A DNA stretch of 64,000 nucleotides, taken from contig NZ_CAJCKW010000006.1 of NCBI RefSeq assembly GCF_903970965.1, positions 234,435-298,434 of the forward strand, read 5' to 3'. Under the pieces are notes generated by a model. That model ran no database searches. It saw nothing but the letters and a program-made list of their open reading frames with translations, and was not told the origin of the DNA. Shown here in pieces: positions 35,432-44,174 of this stretch; position 1 is the first letter of the stretch, and every line of letters starts with the position of its first letter. Source of the stretch: Aureimonas sp. ME7. GTDB taxonomy: Bacteria; Pseudomonadota; Alphaproteobacteria; Rhizobiales; Rhizobiaceae. Position numbers and translations under genes: made by a program.

Positions 35432-35463
35432 GCGCCCGGCTCCCATCCCCCCGCGACGGGCGC
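35432..35463 (+). terminator. Hairpin downstream of binding-protein gene
   Basis: GCGCCCG and CGGGCGC form a 7-bp stem with an 18-base loop, 12 bases after the binding-protein stop and 70 before the first permease. As with the other binding-protein genes here, it may stabilise that part of the mRNA. No T-run. Confidence 0.4.
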
Positions 35464-35534
35464 ACCGTTCTCCTGCGCCTGTCGCTCCATCCAACGATCC
35501 GTCGGATTGAACGACGCGCTGCGAGGGTCGCTCC

Positions 35535-36413
35535 GTGGCCGAACTCATACAGATTCTGGTGTCCGGCCTTGCGGCCGGTTCGATATACGCCTTGGCGGCC
35601 GTCGGCTTCACGCTGCTCTGGCAGGCCTCCCAGACCATCAACTTCGCGCAGGGCGAGTTCGTGATGCTGCCGGCCTTCTTCGTGCTGGTGGGCATGGGCG
35701 CGCTCGGCCTGCCGCTTTGGCCGGCGGTCGCCTTCGCACTGATCCTCTCGCTCCTGGTGCTCGGCGTCCTGTTCAAGAAGGCGGTGGTCGAGCCGATGCT
35801 GCCGCACGGCACTCTGCCGCTGGTGATCGCGACCATCGCGCTCGGCCTCCTGATGAAGGAAAGCGTCAAGGAATTCTACGGCGCGACCGCACAGCCCTTT
35901 CCGGCCGTGTTCCCGCAGAAGGTCTACGATGTCATGGGCGCGAGCGTCGCGCTGCAGGACATCGGCAACCTCGCCGTTTCCATGCTCGCGATCGGCGGGC
36001 TGCAGCTCTTTCTCGGGCATACCCGCACCGGTCGCTGCATGCAGGCAAGCGCCCAGAACCCGGCGGTGGCCGAGATCCTCGGCGTCGACGTGAAACGGAT
36101 GGTGCTCTACACGTTTCTGATTAACGCGGCGCTGGCGACCATCGCCTCCGTTTTGATCTCGCCGATCTATCTCGCCAAGTTCTCGAACGGGGAGACGCTC
36201 GGCCTCGTCGCCTTCATCGCGGCGATCGTGGGCGGCTTCAACCAGATCCGCGGCGCGCTCGTCGGCGGTCTCCTGATCGGGGTCGTCGACAACCTGTCCG
36301 CCGTCTACGTTTCGGCCGAGTACCGCGCGGCCATGCCCCTGATCCTTCTGATCGCCATCATCCTCCTGCGTCCGCAGGGCCTTCTCGGCACCAAGGAGGG
36401 CCGAACGGTATGA
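35535..36413 (+). CDS. Branched-chain-type ABC transporter permease (LivH family)
   Basis: 292 residues from GTG 35535, with GAGGG upstream. About eight membrane spans; LAAGSIYALAAVGFTLLWQASQTINFAQGEFVML is the usual LivH beginning, and GRCMQASAQNPAVAEILGVDV is the cytoplasmic loop that contacts the ATPases. Stop overlaps the next permease start (ATGA). Confidence 0.92.
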   Translation: MAELIQILVSGLAAGSIYALAAVGFTLLWQASQTINFAQGEFVMLPAFFVLVGMGALGLPLWPAVAFALILSLLVLGVLFKKAVVEPMLPHGTLPLVIATIALGLLMKESVKEFYGATAQPFPAVFPQKVYDVMGASVALQDIGNLAVSMLAIGGLQLFLGHTRTGRCMQASAQNPAVAEILGVDVKRMVLYTFLINAALATIASVLISPIYLAKFSNGETLGLVAFIAAIVGGFNQIRGALVGGLLIGVVDNLSAVYVSAEYRAAMPLILLIAIILLRPQGLLGTKEGRTV

Positions 36414-37384
36414 CGAGCCGCAAGATCATCCTCCTCGCGGCGGCGCTCGCGCTTCTCGTGGCGGCGCCCATCGGCCAGGGCAGCTACATCGTCTACACGT
36501 TGTGTTCCTGGCTCCTGTTCTCGATCGCCGCGATGGGGCTCAACCTGACGCTCGGCTATGCTGGCCAGGTCAGCCTCGCCCAGGCCGGCTTCATGGGGAT
36601 CGGCGCCTATATCACCGCCCTGATGACGATGGCCGGCATCCACTGGATCTTCGCCGTCGCCGCCGCGATCGGCGCCTGCTTCGCGGTTGGGCTCCTGCTC
36701 GGATGGCCGGCGTTGCGGGTGCAGCACCATTTCCTCGCCTTCGTGACGCTCGCCTTCAACACGCTTCTGTTCCTGGTGCTGCGCAACGAGGAGGAGATCA
36801 CCGGCGGATCGTTCGGCCTCGTCGGCATGCCGCGCCCCTCGTTCTTCGGTCTCTCCACCGATCCCAACCTCGCGTTCTACTATTTCAGCCTCGTCTGCTT
36901 CCTCGTAGCGGTCGGCCTCATGTGGTGGATCCTGCGCTCGCCTTGGGGGCGCGCCTTCAGGGCTCTGCGTGAGAACCCGATCCGGGCCGAATCGCTCGGG
37001 CTCCGGATCCGGCGCCAGACGCTCCTAGCCTTCGCCATCGGCTCGGCCTTCGGGGGCCTCGCCGGCGCGCTGCAGACGCCGCTCGTGCAGTTCATCGAGC
37101 CGGGCAGCTTCACGCTCGTCCACTCGCTGAAGGTCCTCCTGATGGTGGTGGTCGGCGGCTCCGGGTTCTTCTTCGGACCGATGCTGGGTGCGGCCGTGGT
37201 GATCCTGCTGCCCGAAGTGCTGCGCTTCACGGAAGGCTACTATCTCATCATCTACGCCACGCTCGTGATCGCGCTCATGGTGTATTCGCCGAGCGGCCTG
37301 ATCGGGCTCGGCCAGAAGGTCTGGGACAAGTTCCGCCCCCGGCAGGAAGCACGCCGGGACATGCAGAAGGGGTTCCAGCTTTGA
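36410..37384 (+). CDS. Branched-chain-type ABC transporter permease (LivM family)
   Basis: 324 residues. Multi-span protein with [26 protein letters not shown] and the coupling loop [19 protein letters not shown]. Second half of the pore. Coupled at both ends: ATGA with the LivH gene and TTGA with the LivG gene. Confidence 0.93.
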   Translation: MTSRKIILLAAALALLVAAPIGQGSYIVYTLCSWLLFSIAAMGLNLTLGYAGQVSLAQAGFMGIGAYITALMTMAGIHWIFAVAAAIGACFAVGLLLGWPALRVQHHFLAFVTLAFNTLLFLVLRNEEEITGGSFGLVGMPRPSFFGLSTDPNLAFYYFSLVCFLVAVGLMWWILRSPWGRAFRALRENPIRAESLGLRIRRQTLLAFAIGSAFGGLAGALQTPLVQFIEPGSFTLVHSLKVLLMVVVGGSGFFFGPMLGAAVVILLPEVLRFTEGYYLIIYATLVIALMVYSPSGLIGLGQKVWDKFRPRQEARRDMQKGFQL

Positions 37385-38130
37385 GCGCCGCGCCCATCCT
37401 GTCGGTTCGCGGCATCTCGATGCAGTTCGGCGGCATCCGCGCGGTGAACAAGGTGAGCTTCGACGTCCACAGGGGCGAGATCCTCGGGCTGATCGGTCCG
37501 AACGGGTCGGGCAAGTCCACCCTCTTCAACTGCATCCTCGGCCAGCTCCGCCCGACCGAGGGTCATTGCGAGATCGAGGGGGTCTCCACCGACGGCGTGC
37601 GACCGGCCGACCTGTCGCTGATGGGCGTCGGGCGCACCTTCCAGCAGCTTTCGGTGTTTCCCAGGATGACGGTGCTCGACAACGTCATCCTGGCCGGCCA
37701 GGAACACGAAGGCACGATGCTCGGACGCCTCTTCGCGCGCTCCGACGCGGGTCTTGGCGACAAGGCGCGGCAACTCGTCGAGTTCTTCCGGCTCACCCCC
37801 TATCTCGACACGGAGGCCGGCTCGCTGTCCTACGGGCAGCAGAAGCTCGTGGACGCGGCGATGGCCTTCATGGCCGGACCCGGCATCGTGCTTCTGGACG
37901 AGCCGGCGGGCGGGGTGAACCTCACCATGCTCGCCCATCTGAAGGAACGGCTCGTCGCCTACAACCGCGAGCACGGCACGACCTTCGTGGTGATCGAGCA
38001 CAACATGGAATTCGTCATGTCGATCTGCACGCGCATCATCGTCCTGGCGCAGGGCGAGATCATCGCGCAAGGGTCGCCGGACGAGATCCGTTCGAACCCG
38101 AGCGTCATCGACGCCTATCTGGGGGGCTGA
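37381..38130 (+). CDS. Branched-chain-type ABC transporter ATP-binding protein (LivG family)
   Basis: 249 residues from TTG 37381, overlapping the LivM stop. Walker [29 protein letters not shown], signature [15 protein letters not shown], Walker [12 protein letters not shown], switch His in VIEHNM. The ABC signature is LSYGQ rather than LSGGQ, common in LivG proteins. Confidence 0.93.
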   Translation: MSAAPILSVRGISMQFGGIRAVNKVSFDVHRGEILGLIGPNGSGKSTLFNCILGQLRPTEGHCEIEGVSTDGVRPADLSLMGVGRTFQQLSVFPRMTVLDNVILAGQEHEGTMLGRLFARSDAGLGDKARQLVEFFRLTPYLDTEAGSLSYGQQKLVDAAMAFMAGPGIVLLDEPAGGVNLTMLAHLKERLVAYNREHGTTFVVIEHNMEFVMSICTRIIVLAQGEIIAQGSPDEIRSNPSVIDAYLGG

Positions 38131-38131
38131 G

Positions 38132-38854
38132 ATGCTGGAGCTGAGGAACCTCGTCGGCGGCTACGGCCGCGTCACCATCCTCAACGGGACGAGCTTCGCC
38201 ATCCCCAAGGGTTCGATCACCACGGTGATCGGCCCGAACGGGGCCGGCAAGTCCACGGTGTTCAAGGCCGTGTTCGGACTCCTGAACATCCATTCCGGGC
38301 AGGTCCTGCTCGAGGGCGAGGAGGTCACCGGCAGGCGCCCGGCCGAGATGATCGCGCGCGGCGTCACCTACGTGCCGCAGGGGCGCAACGTCGTGCCCCA
38401 GCTGTCCGTCTTCCACAACCTGGAGCTTGGCGGCATCACGGCCCGCGACCCGAGCAAGGTGAGGCGGCGGATCGAGGAGGTCATGGACCAGTTCCCGATG
38501 CTGCGCGAGCGTCGGGACCAGAAGGCGATCGAGCTTTCGGGCGGCCAGCAGAAGCAGCTCGAGATCGCCCGCGCGCTGCTTCTCGACCCCAGGCTGATGC
38601 TGATCGACGAGCCCTCGATCGGTCTTTCGCCCAATCTGGTGCAGGACGTCTTCCAAACCCTCGGGCGGCTGCGCGACGAGGGGGTCACCATCCTGATGGT
38701 GGAACAGAACGCCAAGGCGGCGCTGGCCATGTCGGACCACGGCCTGGTTCTGGAACTCGGTCAGACCCGCATGTTCGATCGGGCCGAGACGCTCCTGAAG
38801 GATCCGCGCGTCGGCCAGCTGTTCCTGGGCGGCCACATCGAGGACGCCGCCTGA
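38132..38854 (+). CDS. Branched-chain-type ABC transporter ATP-binding protein (LivF family)
   Basis: 240 residues. Walker A GPNGAGKST, YVPQGRNVVPQLSVFHNL, signature LSGGQQKQLEIARAL, Walker B MLIDEPSIGLSP. One base after the LivG stop. Completes a five-component transporter (binding protein, two permeases, two ATPases) in the arrangement known for the PcaQ-regulated pcaMNVWX system. Confidence 0.93.
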   Translation: MLELRNLVGGYGRVTILNGTSFAIPKGSITTVIGPNGAGKSTVFKAVFGLLNIHSGQVLLEGEEVTGRRPAEMIARGVTYVPQGRNVVPQLSVFHNLELGGITARDPSKVRRRIEEVMDQFPMLRERRDQKAIELSGGQQKQLEIARALLLDPRLMLIDEPSIGLSPNLVQDVFQTLGRLRDEGVTILMVEQNAKAALAMSDHGLVLELGQTRMFDRAETLLKDPRVGQLFLGGHIEDAA

Positions 38855-38855
38855 A

Positions 38856-38869
38856 GCGCCGTGCGGCGC
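38856..38869 (+). terminator. Hairpin after the transporter operon
   Basis: GCGCC-GTGC-GGCGC directly follows the LivF stop codon (38852-38854), with a second GC-rich dyad downstream near 38871-38895. There is no T-run; it is a plausible weak terminator facing the convergent epimerase gene. Confidence 0.4.
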
Positions 38870-38922
38870 GCCGACGTGCGCTTCGGCGTGCCGCGCGGCC
38901 TCGCAGGGGTCGATCTCCCGCC

Positions 38923-39799
38923 TCAGCGCGCCCCCAGTTCGGAGAGCGTCGCATCGATACCCTCTTCGATCGGCGTGACGCGGTGAGCTCCCAGCCATTC
39001 CGGCACGGGATCGGAGACGAGGTCCGAGGGGATTTTGAGCGGCGGGCCCGTCACGTCGATCCCGTCCCATTCGGTCCGCCGGCGCAGCAGTTCGACGAAG
39101 TCCGTCATGTCCCGGGTGTCTCCGGCCATGGTGAGAACGTGCGCGTCGGGCCGGGACGACGTCAGCCCGGCCACCAGCATCGCGGCCACGTCGTCCACAT
39201 GCACGAAGCCGACGCGGCCCGAAAAACCGATCGTGGCGGGCTCGCGCCGAACGCTGGCCGCCAGCGCGATCGAGGGGCCGGCGGAGATGCCGCGGCTGAT
39301 GCCAGGGCCGTAGACGATATAGGGACGCAGGCCGAGGCTCGGCACGCCGTAATCGGCGGCAAAGACCCGCGCGATTCCCTCCACCGCCAGCTTGGTCACG
39401 CCGTAGACGGTCATGGGATGGGGAAGCGCGGCGGTTGCGGGTCCGAATACGCCGGCGGTGCTCAGAAACGAGACCGGAACGCCGCGCCGCGCGGCCGCCT
39501 GGAAGACGTTGAGGCTCGCCAGCACGTTCACCTCGATCGCCCGCGCCGGACCCCCTCGCGCAATCCACCGTCATGAGACCGGCGAGATGGACGATGCCGC
39601 AGACGCCTTCGGAGGCGCGAAGCACGGTCTGCGCGTCCCTCGCATCTCCCGTCACGAACTCGCAGCCATAAGCCGTTCGAAGCGGCGCCGCAGGCTCCGA
39701 AAGGTCGAGAACGCGCAGCTCGCGGCCGGCGGCTGCAAGGCGTCTCGCCACGCGCTGACCGATGAAGCCCGTTCCCCCGACAAGCAGGACCTTCCCCAT
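38923..39799 (-). pseudogene. NAD-dependent epimerase/dehydratase, frameshifted
   Basis: Starts at ATG 39799 with VLLVGGTGFIGQRVARRLAAAGR and runs to GIVHLAGLMTVDCAR; the family continues in another frame with AIEVNVLASLNVFQAAARRG ... TVYGVTKLAVEGIA ... LRPYIVYGPGISRG to the stop at 38923. One base too many in the run of five C at 39551-39555 (plus strand) explains the shift; removing one gives a smooth 291-residue protein that aligns along its length with the 19807-20712 epimerase. Ser and YxxxK residues are intact. It could be a true inactivating mutation, phase variation at a homopolymer, or a sequencing error. Confidence 0.8.
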
Positions 39800-39825
39800 G
39801 CACCCGATCTCCCACTTTGATTGAA

Positions 39826-39840
39826 TGGAATGTCATTCCA
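39826..39840. promoter_or_regulatory. IclR-type operator, copy 2
   Basis: TGGAATGTCATTCCA is a perfect 7+1+7 palindrome in the 110-base divergent gap between the epimerase (-) and flavoprotein (+) genes. It matches the site at 33028-33042 in 13 of 15 positions, implying joint control by the IclR regulator at 30950-31789. Confidence 0.65.
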
Positions 39841-39909
39841 TAGTAAAACAGTCTTTCATAAAAATGGCGCTCGTGCGAGTTTCCTGATCCTGACAATGGA
39901 TGGCCTGCC

Positions 39910-41589
39910 ATGGAAAGCTTCGACCAGAGCGTGGATCTTCTCGTATTCGGCGCGGGCGCCGGCGGAATGACGGTCGCCCTTTCGGGTGCGATCAACGGCC
40001 TGTCGGTCCTGCTGTGCGAGAAGACGGACATGGTGGGCGGAACGACTTCCAGTTCCGGAGGAACGGCCTGGGTGCCCGGAACGGCCCTGTCGCACCGGGC
40101 CGGCGTTCCCGACACGGTTTCCGAGGCCAGCGACTTTCTGCGCCATGTGGTCGGCAACCGGGGAGGCGATGCGCTGCGCGAGGCCTTTCTGGCGTCGGGC
40201 GGGGCGGCCATCGACGATCTCGAAGCCCATTCCCACGTGCGCTTCGTCGCCGCCACGGCGCATCCCGACTATCTCGACGGGCCCGGCGCGGCGTTTGGCG
40301 GGCGCGCCCTGGCGCCGGCGGAATTCGACGGGCGCAAGCTCGGACCGGACTTCGAGCGCGTGCGCCCGCCCCGCGAGGTGTTCATGGGCCTGGGCGGCAT
40401 GATGGTGGGGCGGGCAGAGCTCGGCGCGCTCCTGAAGCCCTTCGCCAGCATCGCGAACGCGCGCACGACGCTCGGTGTCGTCCTGCCCTATCTGCGCGAC
40501 CGGCTGACGCGCCGGCGTGGCACACGGCTTCTGATGGGCAACGCGCTGGTCGCCCGGCTTCTCTACAGCCTGCGCCAGCGCAAGGTCCCCATCTGGTTCG
40601 AAAGCCCCCTGGCCGACTTCATCCGCGACGGCGATCGGATCGTGGGCGCCCTGGTGCGCACGCCGGACGGCCTGCGCAGGGTCCACGCCCGGCGCGGCGT
40701 GGTGATGGCCACGGGCGGGATCGGCTGGAACAAGGATCTCCGGGCCCGCCTCTTTCCGGCCGAGATCGCCGATCTCAGCCAGTCTCCCGCCGGCAACACG
40801 GGGGACGGAATCGCGATGGCGACCTCGCGTCTGGCCGCATCGCTCGACGACGGCTGCGAAAGCGCCGGCCTCTGGATGCCTTGTTCCCTGCTTCGCAAGC
40901 GGGACGGAACCACCGCGATCTGGCCGCATATCCTTCTCGACCGGGCGAAGCCGGGCCTTGTCGCGGTCGGCCGGAACGGACGGCGCTTCGTCAACGAGGC
41001 CGACAGCTACCACGACTTCTGCATGGGCATGATCGGGGCCGGATTGCGGGAGGCCTGGCTGATCGTCGACGACCGCTTCATCCGCACCTATGGACTCGGG
41101 CTCGTGCTGCCCGGTGGTCGCGGCCTGCGACGGCTCCTGCGCCAGGGCTACCTGACGCGTGCCGACACGCTGGAAAAGCTCGCCGCCCGGATCGGGGTGG
41201 ATGCGAACGGGCTCGAAGAGAGCGTGGCGGCCAACAATCGCCATGCGGCGGAGGGCGTGGATCCCGAGTTCGGCCGCGGCGGTTCCGTGGTGAACCGCTT
41301 CAACGGCGATCCGAGCGTCGGCGGCAACCCCTGCATCGGGCCGCTCCGAGCGCCGCCGTTCTATGCCCTGCGCGTGGTTCCCGTCGATCTGGCGGGAAGC
41401 GGCGGCTTGCGCACCACGGAGAACGGCGAGGTGCTGGGCCTCGGCGACGCCCCCATCCCCGGCCTGTTCGCCTGTGGCAACGACGCAGCCTCCTTGTTTC
41501 GCGGAACCTATCCGGGACCGGGAACCACGATCGGTCCCGCCATCGTCATGGGATGGCGCATCGCCCGCCATCTGGCGAAACCGGTCTGA
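39910..41589 (+). CDS. FAD-dependent oxidoreductase, 3-ketosteroid delta-1-dehydrogenase-like (second copy)
   Basis: 559 residues. FAD site VFGAGAGGMTVALSGAINGLSVLLCEK and GGTTSSSGGTAW. C-terminal block PPFYALRVVPVDLAGSGG and GTYPGPGTTIGPAIVMGW matches ketosteroid dehydrogenases and keeps the PFYA tyrosine. It aligns along its length with the flavoprotein at 29178-30908 (both share VNEADSYHDF/VSEADSYHDF and MGNALVARLL/ANGNALVARLL) but is diverged enough for a different substrate or ring position. Monocistronic, divergent from the broken epimerase. Confidence 0.85.
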   Translation: MESFDQSVDLLVFGAGAGGMTVALSGAINGLSVLLCEKTDMVGGTTSSSGGTAWVPGTALSHRAGVPDTVSEASDFLRHVVGNRGGDALREAFLASGGAAIDDLEAHSHVRFVAATAHPDYLDGPGAAFGGRALAPAEFDGRKLGPDFERVRPPREVFMGLGGMMVGRAELGALLKPFASIANARTTLGVVLPYLRDRLTRRRGTRLLMGNALVARLLYSLRQRKVPIWFESPLADFIRDGDRIVGALVRTPDGLRRVHARRGVVMATGGIGWNKDLRARLFPAEIADLSQSPAGNTGDGIAMATSRLAASLDDGCESAGLWMPCSLLRKRDGTTAIWPHILLDRAKPGLVAVGRNGRRFVNEADSYHDFCMGMIGAGLREAWLIVDDRFIRTYGLGLVLPGGRGLRRLLRQGYLTRADTLEKLAARIGVDANGLEESVAANNRHAAEGVDPEFGRGGSVVNRFNGDPSVGGNPCIGPLRAPPFYALRVVPVDLAGSGGLRTTENGEVLGLGDAPIPGLFACGNDAASLFRGTYPGPGTTIGPAIVMGWRIARHLAKPV

Positions 41590-41644
41590 CATCGCATCTC
41601 GTCATCCGGATCGCGACGGGGCCCGGCACCGGCGGCGGCCGGCC

Positions 41645-42586
41645 TCACTTGACGATCGCGTCCGCCTTCGGCCGGCCGCTGGTCAGGAGAACGGCCAGGA
41701 TCACCACCGCGCCGCGAATTCCGATCTGAAAGAAGGGATCGATCTGAAGCAGCGTCATGCCGTTCGACAGGACGACGATGACGAGGACGCCGAGCACGGT
41801 GCGCAACGGGCCGCCGACGCCGCCCGTGAGAAGGGTGCCGCCGAGCACCACCGCCGCGATCGTATCGAGAAGAAACGGATCGCCCATTCCGGGCGCGGCC
41901 GAGAAGGTGCGGATGCCAAGCAGGATGCCCGCAAGGCCTGAAATCGCACCGGCCAGAACAAAGGTCGCGATCTTGGCACGCGTCGTGAAGATGCCGGACA
42001 TGCGCGCCGTGCGCTCGTTGTCGCCGATCGCGTAGATCGTCTGTCCGAACCGCGTGAACCGGGCGAAGAGCGCGCACGCCAGGAGGACGCCGATCGCCCA
42101 GAACCCGATCTTGGGCAGGAAGCCGAAGGCGACCCCGCCAGCCAGAAACGAACCGGTCGGCGTCGTCCAGGGGATGGGCCGACCGCCCGACACCACCAGG
42201 CCGATGCTTTGGAAGATGTAGAGCGAGCCGAGCGTCACCAGAAAGCTCGGCAGTTTCAGGACGGCGTTCAGCACGCCGTTGAACAGGCCGCATGCCGCCC
42301 CCACCAGGAGCCCGGCGAGGAGCCCGACCTCGCCCACCACCGGAACCAGGGTGATGGCGCAGATCGCGGCCAGCGTCATCGTCGCGCCGACCGACAGGTC
42401 GATCGCACCAATGAGGATGACGAACGTCGTTCCCATCGCCGCGATCAGCAGGACCGAGGACTGGCGCACGATGTTCCAGAGGTTCGGCCAGGTCAGGAAG
42501 GCGTCGTGCGCCAGCGAGAAGAAGACGAACAAGGCCAGCGCGGCCAGGAGGGGCGTCAGCTTACCGAGAATGGCAACGCTCTTCAT
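41645..42586 (-). CDS. Sugar-type ABC transporter permease (RbsC family)
   Basis: 313 residues, about eight to ten membrane spans. FVILIGAIDLSVGATMTLAA and IYAIGDNERTARMSGI, then GTLLTGGVGGPLRTVLGVLV are RbsC/XylH blocks. Last gene of a three-gene operon with the ATPase and binding protein upstream. A single permease gene implies a homodimeric pore. Substrate probably a sugar, polyol or cyclitol. Confidence 0.92.
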   Translation of the reverse strand: MKSVAILGKLTPLLAALALFVFFSLAHDAFLTWPNLWNIVRQSSVLLIAAMGTTFVILIGAIDLSVGATMTLAAICAITLVPVVGEVGLLAGLLVGAACGLFNGVLNAVLKLPSFLVTLGSLYIFQSIGLVVSGGRPIPWTTPTGSFLAGGVAFGFLPKIGFWAIGVLLACALFARFTRFGQTIYAIGDNERTARMSGIFTTRAKIATFVLAGAISGLAGILLGIRTFSAAPGMGDPFLLDTIAAVVLGGTLLTGGVGGPLRTVLGVLVIVVLSNGMTLLQIDPFFQIGIRGAVVILAVLLTSGRPKADAIVK

Positions 42587-42614
42587 GATGGTTTTCCATG
42601 CAGGACGGTTCGGT

Positions 42615-44174
42615 TCAGAACATCAGGGCGACGAGGTCGTGTTCCCGCGGCTTGGCGCCGGGGGGCGCCGGGACGGGAGGCGACAGGCGCCCTTCGGACA
42701 GGAAGAAGACCCTGTTCGACAGCTCGATGAGTTCGACGAGGTCGTCGGAGATGAGAAGGATCGCGCAGCCGCGATCGGCCTGGTCGCGTAGGAGCCGGTA
42801 GATCTCCTCCTTGGCGCCCGCGTCGACGCCGCGCGTCGGGTTGTCCACCACGAGAAGACGCGGATCGCGGGTCAGCCACTTGGCCAGCACCACCTTCTGC
42901 TGGTTGCCCCCCGACAGCGCGCCGACGCGGTAGTCGGGATCGGGAGGGCGCATCTGGAGCCGTTCGATCTCCTCGCGCGCCATGCGCCGCGCGCGGCCAC
43001 TGCGAACGAAGCCCGCACGCGAAAGCCGACCGAGCGACGGGAGGGCGATGTTCTGGAGAATGGAGCGTCCGAGCATCACCCCGTCGCGATGCCGGTTCAG
43101 GGGGACGTAGCCGGCCCCGAGCGCGATGCGCGCGGCGGCACCGGCCCGCGACACGTCCACCCCGCAGATCTCGACGCGCCCGCTTGCGCTTTCGACCCCG
43201 AACAGGGCGAGGCCGAGCTCCGTCTTGCCGGACTGCACGAGCCCGCCGACCCCGACGATCTCCCCCTCGCGCACCTCGAGCGAGACGTCGGCAAAGGCGG
43301 CGGACGAGAGCGCGTCCACCTTGAGCACCGGCGCTCCCAAAGCCATGCGCTGGCGGCCCACGGCGTAGAAGTCGCCGAGCCGATCCCGGCCGACCATCAG
43401 GCGATGGAGCTTTTCCTGTGTGGGGTCGGCGACGTTCGCGTCGACCACCTGCCCGTCCTTGAGCACCAGCACCCGGTCGCAAAGACGCAGCACCTCTTCC
43501 AGGCGATGCGAGACGAAGAGGATCGACGCCCGGTAGCGCGTCTTCAATCGATCCACGATGCGATAGAAGAGATCGAGTTCGGGCCCGGAAAGCGAGGCGG
43601 TCGGCTCGTCGAGCAGCACCAGCGGGTGCCGGATGCCGAGAACCTCCGACTGGGCGACCACCCGCGCGATCTCCACGAGCTGGCGCGTGCCGAAGTTGAG
43701 CTCGCCGGTCCGCATGCCGGGATCGAGCGCGATCCCGAGCCCCGACAGCACACCTTGCGCGACCGCACGCATCCGCCGGCGGTCCAGGACGCCGAACCGC
43801 GTGAATTCGCCCTCCAGCCCGAGAAGAAGGTTCTGGAAGATCGGGTAGACCGAGATCAGCGACTGTTCCTGGTGGACGCGGAAGATGCCGAGGCGAACCG
43901 CCTCCGATGCGTCTCCCAGCGACACGCGCCGGCCGTGCAGCGCGATCTCGCCCTCGTCCGGTCGCTGGGTGCCGCTCAGGATGTTCATCAGCGTCGACTT
44001 GCCCGCCCCGTTCTCCCCGACGAAGCCGAGCGTGGAGCCGAGCGGGATGTCGAAACCGACATCGGCGAGCGCGGTGACGGCACCGTAGCGCTTGGTGATG
44101 CCGCGAAGCCGGAGGTGCATGGGCGGCGAATCGCCCTCGGCGTCTTCCCCGCCCACGTCCGCCTCAGAAGCCAA
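42615..44174 (-). CDS. Sugar-type ABC transporter ATP-binding protein (RbsA family, two ATPase domains)
   Basis: 519 residues. Domain 1 (about 20-265): Walker A GENGAGKST, VHQEQSL, Walker B VLLDEPTASLSG, signature degenerate (NFGTRQLVEIARV). Domain 2 (about 275-515): degenerate Walker A (VQSGKTELGL), good signature LSGGNQQKVVLAKWL, but Walker B reads LLVVDNPTRGVD with Asn where Glu is usual. Such asymmetry is typical of the family, though the Asn is noteworthy. Overlaps the binding-protein gene by 11 bases. Confidence 0.92.
   Translation of the reverse strand: MASEADVGGEDAEGDSPPMHLRLRGITKRYGAVTALADVGFDIPLGSTLGFVGENGAGKSTLMNILSGTQRPDEGEIALHGRRVSLGDASEAVRLGIFRVHQEQSLISVYPIFQNLLLGLEGEFTRFGVLDRRRMRAVAQGVLSGLGIALDPGMRTGELNFGTRQLVEIARVVAQSEVLGIRHPLVLLDEPTASLSGPELDLFYRIVDRLKTRYRASILFVSHRLEEVLRLCDRVLVLKDGQVVDANVADPTQEKLHRLMVGRDRLGDFYAVGRQRMALGAPVLKVDALSSAAFADVSLEVREGEIVGVGGLVQSGKTELGLALFGVESASGRVEICGVDVSRAGAAARIALGAGYVPLNRHRDGVMLGRSILQNIALPSLGRLSRAGFVRSGRARRMAREEIERLQMRPPDPDYRVGALSGGNQQKVVLAKWLTRDPRLLVVDNPTRGVDAGAKEEIYRLLRDQADRGCAILLISDDLVELIELSNRVFFLSEGRLSPPVPAPPGAKPREHDLVALMF

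Noticed and set aside
34292..38854. A plain leucine/isoleucine/valine transporter
   Set aside because: Family membership alone would suggest it, but the PcaQ-type box and the leading shikimate-dehydrogenase-like gene argue for an aromatic or hydroaromatic acid.
41590..41644. Terminator between the second flavoprotein and the RbsC permease
   Set aside because: The GC-rich dyads there are short and overlapping, with no stable single hairpin and no T-run.
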